Assembly (NCBI GenBank): GCA_900543715.1
Contig: UQSX01000138.1
Coordinates: 1-5,268 of the forward strand
Direction: 5' to 3'
Length of the DNA: 5,268 nt
From: an uncultured Blautia sp.
Lineage (GTDB): Bacteria; Bacillota; Clostridia; Lachnospirales; Lachnospiraceae
The notes under the pieces are model-generated. The model did not search any database and was not told the origin of the DNA. It was given only the letters and a program-made list of their open reading frames with translations. Both the position numbers and the translations under genes were made by a program. Shown piece after piece: positions 1 through 5,268 of this stretch (position 1 is its first letter; each line of letters begins with the position of its first letter).

Positions 1-113
1 TACATTTTCTTGCTCAGTCTGCGCCGCATTGAGCCCATGGTCTCAAAGCTATGCTCGACAAATTCGCATAAAATGTATAAATATTTCTGACATATGTTTA
101 ATGCAACAGTTCC
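1..113. other. Unassigned left edge, possible insertion-sequence end
   Basis: No gene can be proved here. On the plus strand one frame is open from position 1 to a TGA at 88-90 and would end in ...RRIEPMVSKLCSTNSHKMYKYF. On the minus strand another frame is open from about 113 to the edge, with possible ATGs at 38-36 and 29-27 but no good ribosome binding site. The segment ends at about 113 with a sequence that reads, on the minus strand, GGAACTGTTGCATTAAAC. This resembles in style the CTGTTGCA-containing terminal repeats of several IS families, such as IS6. An 18-bp imperfect palindrome lies at 29-46. The mobile-element reading is an inference; only one putative end is in view, so neither a matching repeat nor a target duplication can be seen. 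Confidence 0.25.
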
Positions 114-119
114 TTTTTC

Positions 120-614
120 TTATAAGGCCCGTATCCTTGGTACTTCATCTACATGGAGATATCTGCTTACAGCTCTCACAATAATGTCATGATTTACGAA
201 ATGGTTCTGATTTGAAACCAGGATCACGCCGATGACTCCTACCTCCTCTATACGTATGGGAAATCCTCCGCCCATACAGGAATATTCCCTGGTATTCAGG
301 CCGATGTCTTCCAAGGTTTCCTCTGATTTCTTCATCTCGCTGTAGAGAAGCATGGTGCTCTTTTCCATTCTCCGTACTGTATTGTACATCTTCGTCATCC
401 AGGCCTCATTATTCAGGTTTGTGCTGTTTCCGGCATATTTAAACACAGTGTATCCGTTGTTCAGGCGAATCTCCACTGCCGTATCCAGTCCTCTTTTTCT
501 GGCCTCTGCCACAATAATATTTCCCAAAGCCCATGCGTCCTCATTGGTGAAATGTCCAAACTGGAGAATTTCCTCCTGCATTGCCAAAACTGTGATTACT
601 TCTTCGATGGTCAT
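120..614 (-). CDS. UPF0303 / GlcG-HbpS-like (heme-degrading domain-like) protein
   Basis: This 164-residue cytosolic protein matches the UPF0303 family (yeast YBR137W-like), which is related to the GlcG/HbpS fold and is often labelled heme-degrading domain-containing. Recognisable segments are LQFGHFTNEDAWALG (residues 17-31), the AVEIRLNNGYTVFKY strand region (46-60), and a C-terminal block with GGGFPIRIE (115-123), GVIGVILVSN (126-135) and HDIIVRAVSRYL (142-153). Length is normal for the family. The ATG at 614 is chosen because AGGAGG lies 8 bases before it. A GTG at 623 in the same frame is itself part of that Shine-Dalgarno sequence and is unlikely to be the start. The gene starts 18 bases after the trpS stop codon, so it is probably the last gene of the trpS operon. 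The biochemical role of the family is not settled; heme degradation is only an annotation by similarity. There is no signal peptide or membrane segment. No convincing terminator follows. Confidence 0.85.
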   Translation of the reverse strand: MTIEEVITVLAMQEEILQFGHFTNEDAWALGNIIVAEARKRGLDTAVEIRLNNGYTVFKYAGNSTNLNNEAWMTKMYNTVRRMEKSTMLLYSEMKKSEETLEDIGLNTREYSCMGGGFPIRIEEVGVIGVILVSNQNHFVNHDIIVRAVSRYLHVDEVPRIRAL

Positions 615-622
615 ATGAAACA

Positions 623-628
623 CCTCCT
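623..628 (-). promoter_or_regulatory. Ribosome binding site of the UPF0303 gene
   Basis: On the minus strand this reads AGGAGG, 8 bases before ATG 614. It decides the start: the upstream in-frame GTG (623-621) overlaps the site itself. It lies in the 18-base gap after trpS, which suggests independent but efficient reinitiation on the same transcript. Confidence 0.8.
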
Positions 629-632
629 GATG

Positions 633-1637
633 TTACCGGATCCTGTCCGGGAAACCAACCTTGCGCTGAACCTTTCTCAGTGTTTTATTTGCAAAATACT
701 GGGCTTTTTCTGCGTTCTCTTTAATAATAGAATCAATATAAGCCTTGTCCTTTTCCAGGCGGGCAACCTCGTCCTGAAGAGGCTTCAGGACACTGACTAC
801 TGCCTCTCCTACAGCCATTTTCAGCTCGCCGTAGCCTTTCCCTTCAAATTCTTTTACTGCTTCGTCAGGAGTTTTTCCAAGGCACGCACAATAAATATCG
901 ATGAGATTTTTCAGCCCCGGCTGCTCCTCTCTGTAGGCAATGCAGGCTTCTGAATCTGTTACCGCCCGCTTGCATTTTCTCATAATAGTATCCGGATCAT
1001 CCATAAGATAGATGCTTCCATTAGGATTCTCGTCGGACTTTGACATCTTCTTGGAGGGATCCTGAAGACTCATGATCTTGGCCCCTACCTTGCCGATATA
1101 AGCTTCGGGCACAGTAAATACATCGCCGTAAATATTATTAAAACGAATGGCAATATTTCTGGTCAGCTCCAGATGCTGCATCTGGTCAATCCCCACCGGC
1201 ACCACATCTGCCTGGTACAGAAGAATGTCTGCCGCCATAAGTACCGGATAGGTGAAAAGTCCTGCATTGATATTATCCGCATGCTTCGCAGCCTTGTCCT
1301 TAAACTGGGTCATACGGTTCAGCTCTCCCATATAGGTAAAACAGTCCAGGATCCAGGCCAGTTCTGCATGGCCAGATACATGAGACTGGTAATAAATACA
1401 GTTTTTCTTAGGATCCAGTCCTGCCGCAATATACAGAGTCAGCAGCGCCCTTGCTCTCTTTCTAAGAGTTGCCGGATCCTGGCGGACCGTAATCGAATGC
1501 ATATCCACCACGCTGTAAAAACATTCATAATCATCACTTAATTTTACCCAGTTTTTCAGAGCCCCAAGGTAATTTCCCAAAGTCAGATTCCCTGTAGCCT
1601 GCATGCCGCTGAATAAAACCTTTTTATCATTGATCAT
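633..1637 (-). CDS. trpS: Tryptophanyl-tRNA synthetase (TrpS)
   Basis: This cytosolic class Ic aminoacyl-tRNA synthetase charges tRNA(Trp) with L-tryptophan using ATP. It has 334 residues, the usual bacterial length. The HIGH-equivalent is TGNLTLGNY at residues 15-23, following LFSGMQ. The family block YMGELNRMTQFKDK lies at 102-115. The tryptophan-pocket helix PVLMAADILLYQ lies at 131-142, with Asp137 as the likely indole-recognising residue. VPVGIDQMQHLELTRNIA lies at 146-163, and the ATP-binding KMSKS loop at 197-201 is followed by DENPNGSIYL. The C-terminal helical anticodon-binding region appears complete. GGAGG sits 9 bases before ATG 1637. The gene starts 75 bases after the methyltransferase stop and is followed closely by the UPF0303 gene. 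No T-box leader is visible before it, although many Firmicute trpS genes have one; a weak internal promoter is possible. Nothing indicates damage. Confidence 0.98.
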   Translation of the reverse strand: MINDKKVLFSGMQATGNLTLGNYLGALKNWVKLSDDYECFYSVVDMHSITVRQDPATLRKRARALLTLYIAAGLDPKKNCIYYQSHVSGHAELAWILDCFTYMGELNRMTQFKDKAAKHADNINAGLFTYPVLMAADILLYQADVVPVGIDQMQHLELTRNIAIRFNNIYGDVFTVPEAYIGKVGAKIMSLQDPSKKMSKSDENPNGSIYLMDDPDTIMRKCKRAVTDSEACIAYREEQPGLKNLIDIYCACLGKTPDEAVKEFEGKGYGELKMAVGEAVVSVLKPLQDEVARLEKDKAYIDSIIKENAEKAQYFANKTLRKVQRKVGFPDRIR

Positions 1638-1675
1638 AACTTATGTCCTCCACTGCTACGTTTTCCTTAGAAAAT

Positions 1676-1704
1676 ATTTTAACACGTTTTCTGACCGTCA
1701 GCAA
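1676..1704 (-). promoter_or_regulatory. Possible internal promoter before trpS
   Basis: On the minus strand TTGCTG (1704-1699) and TAAAAT (1681-1676) are separated by 17 bases, in the 75-base gap between the methyltransferase and trpS. The -10 box matches consensus at 5 of 6 positions and the -35 box only at its TTG. The -35 overlaps a small CTGAC-G-GTCAG inverted repeat (1701-1691). A start at about 1669 would leave a short leader before the trpS ribosome binding site. This is a sequence match only, in an AT-rich gap where chance matches are common. Confidence 0.35.
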
Positions 1705-1712
1705 CTGTGGTT

Positions 1713-2468
1713 TTATTTCTCTCCTTCCACCAGAAACATAGGCGTAGAATAATAATTTGCTCTTTCTTCCCTGCTCCAGACCTTCTCCCACACATTCTCT
1801 TCCACTTCTACTTTTGCACATGCCAGATTCTCCAGAAGTTCTTTGTCCCAGAGCGGACGGTTTATCTGGCTTAAAGGCACTTTTCTGGCAATGTCCTCCA
1901 TGGCATCGATATCTGTGCAGGTATAATGATCCTCCATATGAAGAGCTTCCACTCTCTTTCGGTCCTCCTCATATTCTCTCCGTTTTTTCTCATCAAAAAG
2001 GTGGTGATACCAGTTAGCGTCATAATTCAGAAGCTTTCCGCCTTTTTTCAATACTCTCAGCCATTCCTCATAAGCTCTGGTGGGATTCTCCAGATTCCAG
2101 GTAAGATTTCGGGATACTACTGCATCAAAAGTCTGGTCCGGAAACTCCAGGTTCTGGGCATCCATCTGCATCCACTGGATTTTTTCAGCCAGATTTCCCG
2201 CATTATGCCGGGCTTCTTTCAGCATTTCCTCTGTATAGTCCACAGCCGTTACCTGATAACCAGCCTGGGCCAGGATAATGGCAAAAAACCCCGGTCCTGT
2301 ACCGATGTCCAGGATTTTTGTTTCTTCTGGTTTCTTACCAGGAAGATGTTCTCTCAGATTTTCCAGCCAGACCTGCCTTTGGCGGGTGGCCAGTTCTTCC
2401 TGATTTACCTGGGAATATCCCTCCGCTCTTTTTGTCCAGTATTCTTCTATCTGATTCAGTAATTTCAT
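1713..2468 (-). CDS. Class I SAM-dependent methyltransferase, substrate unknown
   Basis: This 251-residue soluble protein has a Rossmann-type methyltransferase domain. Motif I is ILDIGTGPG (residues 52-60). The acidic residue ending beta-2 is Asp77 in AVDYTEEML (75-83). MDAQNLEF (102-109) corresponds to the adenine-contacting region, DAVVSRNLTWNL (115-126) to motif IV, and VLKKGGKLLN (139-148) to the post-motif segment of the UbiE/Methyltransf_11 type. An N-terminal helix (YWTKRAEGYSQVN) is typical of these enzymes. The charged helical segment at about 155-200 and the C-terminus probably form the acceptor cap, which I cannot assign. AAGGA lies 9 bases before ATG 2468. The protein contains nine tryptophans, a high fraction, and lies just upstream of trpS. 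It is the first gene of the leftward cluster. The substrate could be a small molecule; nothing in the neighbourhood identifies it. Confidence 0.9.
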   Translation of the reverse strand: MKLLNQIEEYWTKRAEGYSQVNQEELATRQRQVWLENLREHLPGKKPEETKILDIGTGPGFFAIILAQAGYQVTAVDYTEEMLKEARHNAGNLAEKIQWMQMDAQNLEFPDQTFDAVVSRNLTWNLENPTRAYEEWLRVLKKGGKLLNYDANWYHHLFDEKKRREYEEDRKRVEALHMEDHYTCTDIDAMEDIARKVPLSQINRPLWDKELLENLACAKVEVEENVWEKVWSREERANYYSTPMFLVEGEK

Positions 2469-2526
2469 GTTTTTGTTTCCTTCCCTGTATTTAAGTTCTT
2501 GATTTATGCTAATTATTCTGGAAGGA

Positions 2527-2556
2527 AGTATACCATGGATTTCTTTTGTCTCACAA
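2527..2556 (-). promoter_or_regulatory. Likely sigma-A promoter of the methyltransferase-trpS cluster
   Basis: On the minus strand TTGTGA (2556-2551) and TATACT (2532-2527) are 18 bases apart. The -35 matches consensus at 4 of 6 positions and the -10 at 5 of 6. Transcription would begin at about 2520, giving a leader of roughly 50 bases before ATG 2468. The location, directly divergent from the luxS promoter, supports it. It is weaker than the luxS promoter by sequence. Confidence 0.55.
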
Positions 2557-2558
2557 GC

Positions 2559-2569
2559 CCCCTAAGGGG
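2559..2569. promoter_or_regulatory. Palindrome between the divergent -35 boxes, candidate operator
   Basis: CCCCT-A-AGGGG is a perfect 11-base inverted repeat centred on 2564, inside a mostly AT-rich spacer. It lies 2 bases from the leftward -35 box (2551-2556) and 7 bases from the luxS -35 box (2577-2582). A protein bound here could affect both promoters. I do not recognise the site as the operator of any named regulator, and the arms are short, so regulation is an inference. Confidence 0.35.
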
Positions 2570-2576
2570 TTATACT

Positions 2577-2605
2577 TTGACATTCCACTTTCCAGCGTCT
2601 ATAAT
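2577..2605 (+). promoter_or_regulatory. Consensus sigma-A promoter of luxS
   Basis: TTGACA (2577-2582) and TATAAT (2600-2605) are separated by exactly 17 bases, a perfect match to the housekeeping promoter consensus in both boxes and spacing. Transcription should start at about 2611-2613, giving a leader of about 54 bases to the luxS ATG at 2666. This suggests strong, largely constitutive expression. It also shows that the open frame continuing upstream to 2546 is not part of the protein. Confidence 0.9.
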
Positions 2606-2651
2606 AAAGGTATGGCAGAAACACCCTTTATGCCTATTATTAATTACCTAG

Positions 2652-2657
2652 AAAGGA
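2652..2657 (+). promoter_or_regulatory. Ribosome binding site of luxS
   Basis: AAAGGA lies 8 bases before ATG 2666. It fixes the luxS start there rather than at in-frame upstream codons (TTG 2546, ATG 2612), which lie upstream of or at the transcription start and have no such site. Confidence 0.8.
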
Positions 2658-2665
2658 CTGAAAAA

Positions 2666-3145
2666 ATGGAAAAAATCGCAAGCTTCACCATTGACCATAT
2701 CAAACTGAAACCAGGTGTTTATGTATCCAGAAAAGACCATGTGGGAGCAGAAACTATCACCACTTTCGACCTGCGTATGACCTCACCAAATGACGAGCCT
2801 GTTATGAATACTGCAGAAGTTCATACCATTGAACATCTGGGCGCTACTTTCTTAAGGAATCATCCGGTTTTCGGCTCTAAAACTGTTTATTTCGGCCCCA
2901 TGGGCTGCCGTACCGGCTTTTATCTCCTGCTGGCAGGAGACTACGAGTCAAAAGATATCGTAGACCTGGTAAAAGAAATGTTTGTTTTTATCCGGGATTT
3001 TAAAGATGAAGTTCCCGGTGCCTCTCCAAAGGACTGCGGCAACTATCTGGACATGAACCTGGGAATGGCAAATTACCTGGCGAAAAAATATCTTGACGAG
3101 GTCCTGACAGATATTTCTGAGGATCGGCTTGTATATCCGGAATAG
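2666..3145 (+). CDS. luxS: S-ribosylhomocysteine lyase (LuxS, autoinducer-2 synthase)
   Basis: This cytosolic metalloenzyme cleaves S-ribosyl-L-homocysteine to homocysteine and 4,5-dihydroxy-2,3-pentanedione, the precursor of AI-2. It works after the Pfs nucleosidase in the activated methyl cycle. The protein has 159 residues, a normal length. The zinc/iron-binding motif HTIEH is at residues 53-57 (ligands His53 and His57, catalytic Glu56). The third ligand is Cys124 in DCGNYLDMNL, and the catalytic Cys81 lies in GPMGCRTGFYL (77-87). All key residues are present. The start at MEKIASFTIDH follows from family alignment, the AAAGGA site and the promoter position. The gene stands alone, with its own consensus promoter and its own terminator. 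Neither pfs nor a methionine-cycle gene is adjacent in view. No riboswitch-like structure is evident in the short leader, so regulation appears to be at the promoter, if at all. Confidence 0.98.
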   Translation: MEKIASFTIDHIKLKPGVYVSRKDHVGAETITTFDLRMTSPNDEPVMNTAEVHTIEHLGATFLRNHPVFGSKTVYFGPMGCRTGFYLLLAGDYESKDIVDLVKEMFVFIRDFKDEVPGASPKDCGNYLDMNLGMANYLAKKYLDEVLTDISEDRLVYPE

Positions 3146-3190
3146 AAACCTTCCCACCAGTGTACAAAGAGCAAACTATCATAAAATACA

Positions 3191-3235
3191 GTATCGGTAC
3201 AAAGACATTTAGTCCTCTGTACCGGTATCTTTTTT
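3191..3235 (+). terminator. Rho-independent terminator of luxS
   Basis: GTATCGGTACA (3191-3201) pairs with TGTACCGGTAT (3218-3228): 11 pairs including two G-U pairs. A further GAC/GTC pairing is possible inside the loop. A run of six T follows at 3230-3235 after a single C. The right arm and T-run lie inside the 3' end of the convergent yqeC-mocA gene, whose stop codon (3209-3211) falls in the loop. On the minus strand the same hairpin is followed only by TGTATTTTATG, so it may also slow leftward transcription, but less surely. Confidence 0.85.
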
Positions 3236-4519
3236 CATATCCCAGTCTTCTAATTCGCCGGGGTTTTGGATTTCATAAAAAAACACTTCTTCCATATGCC
3301 TTTTGAGAACGCTTTTTCCTCCTGTATCTCCCTGGAGTTCCATCAGCTCCGGCACAAAGCTCTCATGAAAGATCACCGGATTTCCCGGTGTCTTCTGGTA
3401 AGACAGACATCCAATCTTTTTCCCGCTTTTCAGGAACGCCTCCAGAAAATCTCCAATAGTCTTTTTCTGAAGGAAAGGCTGGTCTGCCACAAAAAACATA
3501 TAATAAACTTCCCTGCCATGACAGCTAATATTTTTGCCGGCCTTCAGGCCAATCTGAAGAGAAGAAGAAATCCCTCTTTCACTGTGAGGATTTTTCACAG
3601 CAGTGAGTCCCTGTCTCCTGGCTTCTTTCAGGATCTCTTCATATTGGCTGACCAGCACCAGCGAATGGGCGAAGCCTTCTTTCTGGAGTTCTTCTAACTT
3701 TTCCATAGTCCACAGGTACATGGGTTTTCCTTTTACCGGATACAGCAGTTTATTCTCCCCGAATCTTCTGGAAAATCCTGCTGCCAGAAGGATCATATGG
3801 ATACATTTCTCTCTTTCTTCTCTGGAATGAAGAAACACCGGCACTGACATCTGAGTTTCTATTTTCTCTTTCACTCTTTCCGGCTCATCCAAAAGATCCT
3901 GCTGATTCAAGATCACTGCAATTTTTCTTCCCGGATATTGTTTTTTTAAAGGTTCCACATAACCCTTTTCCAGCAGCCTTCCCAGAAGTTCCGAAGTCAG
4001 AATCCAACTCTGTGAGCCAAGGATTTTCTCTGCAAATTCCAGTCTGTGGCAGACCTCCTCCAGAGGCCTTCCAAGAGCAGAAGCTCCCGCCAGAATTAAG
4101 ATATGCGTAGTATCCTCTCTAAGCACCGGTTCACCTTTTCCCGGGACTTTAACTGGAAATTTTCTGGAACCGTCAGCCTCTGTGAGTATGGCCTGAGCCT
4201 GTTCCCTTACCTGTCTGTAATCTTCTTCTGTAAGTCCTTTGATTTTTTCCGGAGTTTCACTGCTGGTTCCGGCGATTACCACACCTGGAGTCTCCAGAGC
4301 TTCCCGAATCTTTTCTGCAGACTGGTCAATAAAACCGGTTCTCCCCAGAAGTTTTGGGTGCTCCATATGAACAGTAGTGGTGACCAGCACTTTTTTCCCC
4401 TGGGCAGCCCACTGGTCCGCCAGTTCCAGGATACAGGAGGTTTTTCCACCTGCTCCCACAAAGGAAACCGCCGGTTTTGACCCTGTTCCCAGGTTTTCCA
4501 TGATTTCATCCAGTTTCAT
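3209..4519 (-). CDS. yqeC/mocA: YqeC-MocA fusion: Se-dependent Mo hydroxylase accessory protein / molybdopterin cytidylyltransferase
   Basis: This 436-residue soluble protein has two domains. Residues 1 to about 235 resemble YqeC, an accessory protein linked to selenium-dependent molybdenum hydroxylases. A P-loop-like GAGGKTS lies at 22-28, followed by KKVLVTTTVHM (42-52), then LTEADGSRKFPVKVPGKGEPV (112-132), a characteristic YqeC block, and AVILNQQDLLDEP (201-213). Residues 242 to about 425 form a MocA/YgfJ-type nucleotidyltransferase: LLAAGFSRRFGENK (244-257) is the nucleotide-binding signature, with metal-binding ADQP (345-348), GNPVIF (379-384) and GDTGGKSVL (397-405). This half would attach CMP to molybdopterin, giving the MCD cofactor of xanthine dehydrogenase-type enzymes. 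Its ATG overlaps the yqeB stop (ATGA) with no strong ribosome binding site, so translation is probably coupled. In many genomes the two domains are separate genes; the frame here is continuous with no sign of error. The enzymatic role of YqeC itself is not established. Confidence 0.92.
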   Translation of the reverse strand: MKLDEIMENLGTGSKPAVSFVGAGGKTSCILELADQWAAQGKKVLVTTTVHMEHPKLLGRTGFIDQSAEKIREALETPGVVIAGTSSETPEKIKGLTEEDYRQVREQAQAILTEADGSRKFPVKVPGKGEPVLREDTTHILILAGASALGRPLEEVCHRLEFAEKILGSQSWILTSELLGRLLEKGYVEPLKKQYPGRKIAVILNQQDLLDEPERVKEKIETQMSVPVFLHSREEREKCIHMILLAAGFSRRFGENKLLYPVKGKPMYLWTMEKLEELQKEGFAHSLVLVSQYEEILKEARRQGLTAVKNPHSERGISSSLQIGLKAGKNISCHGREVYYMFFVADQPFLQKKTIGDFLEAFLKSGKKIGCLSYQKTPGNPVIFHESFVPELMELQGDTGGKSVLKRHMEEVFFYEIQNPGELEDWDMKKDTGTED

Positions 4520-5268
4520 CTTTCCAGTACACCCTTCTCATAGGCACAGACAAGTTCCAGAACACTTCCTGCGATACATCTGGCTTTATCTGATATCAAT
4601 GCACAGTGAGCCTGGGATTCTTTTCTGGGATCTACGTCTGCGATCTTAAAATGTTCCGTCACAGGATAGCCCTCCTGTATAATTCCCCGCAGGACCCCTG
4701 AAATCTCGGTACAAACAAAGGCAGGTTCTCCTTCTCTTTCTATCCATCCGATCCGGCTGCCCTTTTCTGCCCAGTCTCCGATCTCTTTTTCCTGATGAAA
4801 GATTCCCGAACAAGGAGAATGGATCACTCTTTCTTTCCCATAACCGCCGATCACTCCGGGTACTCCTGTATTAGGGATTGCCGCTCCCTGGTCGATGATC
4901 CTTCCCAGATAATGGCCCCTCTTGGTCTCTATCACATAATCCACATCTTCTCCCGCAGTAAATCCAGGTCCCAGGGCTATGGTCAGCTCTGCCATATCTC
5001 TCCTGGTCCCCAGATTCTTCTTGGCCAGAATTCCATCTATGAGAATATCCGGACAATACTTTTCAAGGCATTTTCCCTGTGGGTCTACGATAAGCTGGGG
5101 CCGGTTCCATGCCACCTGCTCCAGAGCCTCCTCAAAACATTCTGCCCGACTGCAGGTCAGTCCCTCTACTTCCATGGTTCCCTCATAAACAGCCTGACAA
5201 AAGGACACCAGACGCCGGATAGCAGAAGGCCTCTCACATTCCAGGATAATCACCGGATAGCCGCTTTT
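4516..5268 (-). CDS. yqeB: YqeB (EF2563 family) selenium-dependent molybdenum hydroxylase system protein, 5' end outside window
   Basis: The open frame runs to the right edge, so 250 C-terminal residues are visible and the true start is missing. An internal GTG at 5253 could be mistaken for a start. However, family members begin with a further Rossmann-like segment (GAGDxATG type), and the visible KSGYPVIILECERPSAIRRLVSF is the middle of the usual N-terminal domain. Diagnostic blocks, numbered from the edge, are LIVDPQGKCLEKYCPDILIDG (59-79), ILAKKNLGT (80-88), ALGPGFTAGEDVDYVIETKRGH (98-119) and PNTGVPGVIGGYGKERVIHSP (132-152). The family accompanies selenium-dependent xanthine/purine hydroxylases, selD and MocA in anaerobic Firmicutes and some enterobacteria. 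It is thought to help put in the labile selenium or mature the Mo cofactor, but its reaction is unproven. It is translationally coupled to the downstream yqeC-mocA gene. The promoter must lie to the right of the window. Confidence 0.93.
   Translation of the reverse strand, partial: KSGYPVIILECERPSAIRRLVSFCQAVYEGTMEVEGLTCSRAECFEEALEQVAWNRPQLIVDPQGKCLEKYCPDILIDGILAKKNLGTRRDMAELTIALGPGFTAGEDVDYVIETKRGHYLGRIIDQGAAIPNTGVPGVIGGYGKERVIHSPCSGIFHQEKEIGDWAEKGSRIGWIEREGEPAFVCTEISGVLRGIIQEGYPVTEHFKIADVDPRKESQAHCALISDKARCIAGSVLELVCAYEKGVLER

Noticed and set aside
29..46. 18-bp imperfect palindrome centred on CCATGG as a terminator
   Set aside because: No T-run follows on either strand, so it does not look like a rho-independent terminator; it may be chance.
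119..126. CTTATAAG palindrome at the UPF0303 stop codon as a terminator
   Set aside because: The stem is only four AT-rich pairs with no usable loop and no following T-run on the minus strand.
615..623. GTG start at 623 for the UPF0303 protein
   Set aside because: The GTG overlaps the AGGAGG ribosome binding site that serves the ATG at 614.
552..953. 133-residue plus-strand open frame across the trpS/UPF0303 junction
   Set aside because: It lies opposite the C-terminal end of TrpS and the start of the UPF0303 gene and shows no family motifs.
1926..2462. 178-residue plus-strand open frame opposite the methyltransferase
   Set aside because: Its antisense partner has clear methyltransferase motifs and a ribosome binding site; this frame has no recognisable domain and is a shadow.
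2546..2665. N-terminal extension of luxS from TTG 2546
   Set aside because: It contains the perfect TTGACA-17-TATAAT promoter, and LuxS proteins begin at the MEKIASF position, which has its own ribosome binding site.
5251..5253. GTG 5253 as the true start of yqeB
   Set aside because: The frame stays open to the window edge, and the family has additional N-terminal sequence before this point.

Overview
The window looks like chromosomal DNA of an anaerobic Firmicute, most likely a clostridium of the Lachnospiraceae type. This is an inference from strong AGGAGG-type ribosome binding sites, moderate base composition, a clostridial-type LuxS, and genes of the selenium-dependent molybdenum hydroxylase maturation system (yqeB, yqeC, mocA). 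No rRNA, tRNA or CRISPR array is visible.

Layout, left to right. Positions 1-119 hold no gene I can prove. Short open frames run off the left edge, and the stretch may be the end of an insertion sequence. Next is a leftward cluster that is transcribed from about 2520 downwards: a class I SAM-dependent methyltransferase (2468-1713), tryptophanyl-tRNA synthetase trpS (1637-633) and a UPF0303/GlcG-HbpS-like protein (614-120). A 197-bp divergent intergenic region (2469-2665) carries a promoter for that cluster. It also carries a perfect-consensus sigma-A promoter for luxS, which runs rightward alone (2666-3145). A small GC-rich palindrome lies between the two -35 boxes.

Downstream of luxS a hairpin plus T-run serves as its terminator and overlaps the 3' end of a convergent leftward operon. 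That operon enters from the right edge. It encodes YqeB (5' end cut by the window) and then, with a 4-base ATGA overlap, a protein that fuses a YqeC-like P-loop domain to a MocA/YgfJ-type molybdopterin cytidylyltransferase domain. Both proteins are expected to help mature selenium-containing molybdenum hydroxylases such as xanthine dehydrogenase, whose structural genes are probably outside the window.

The three transcription units look functionally independent: translation and housekeeping (trpS cluster), activated-methyl-cycle detoxification and AI-2 synthesis (luxS), and Mo/Se cofactor maturation (yqeB and yqeC-mocA). I see no evidence of a novel defence, mobile or signalling system here. 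The points most worth a second look are the YqeC-MocA fusion, the palindrome between the divergent promoters, the tryptophan-rich methyltransferase upstream of trpS, and the left edge.
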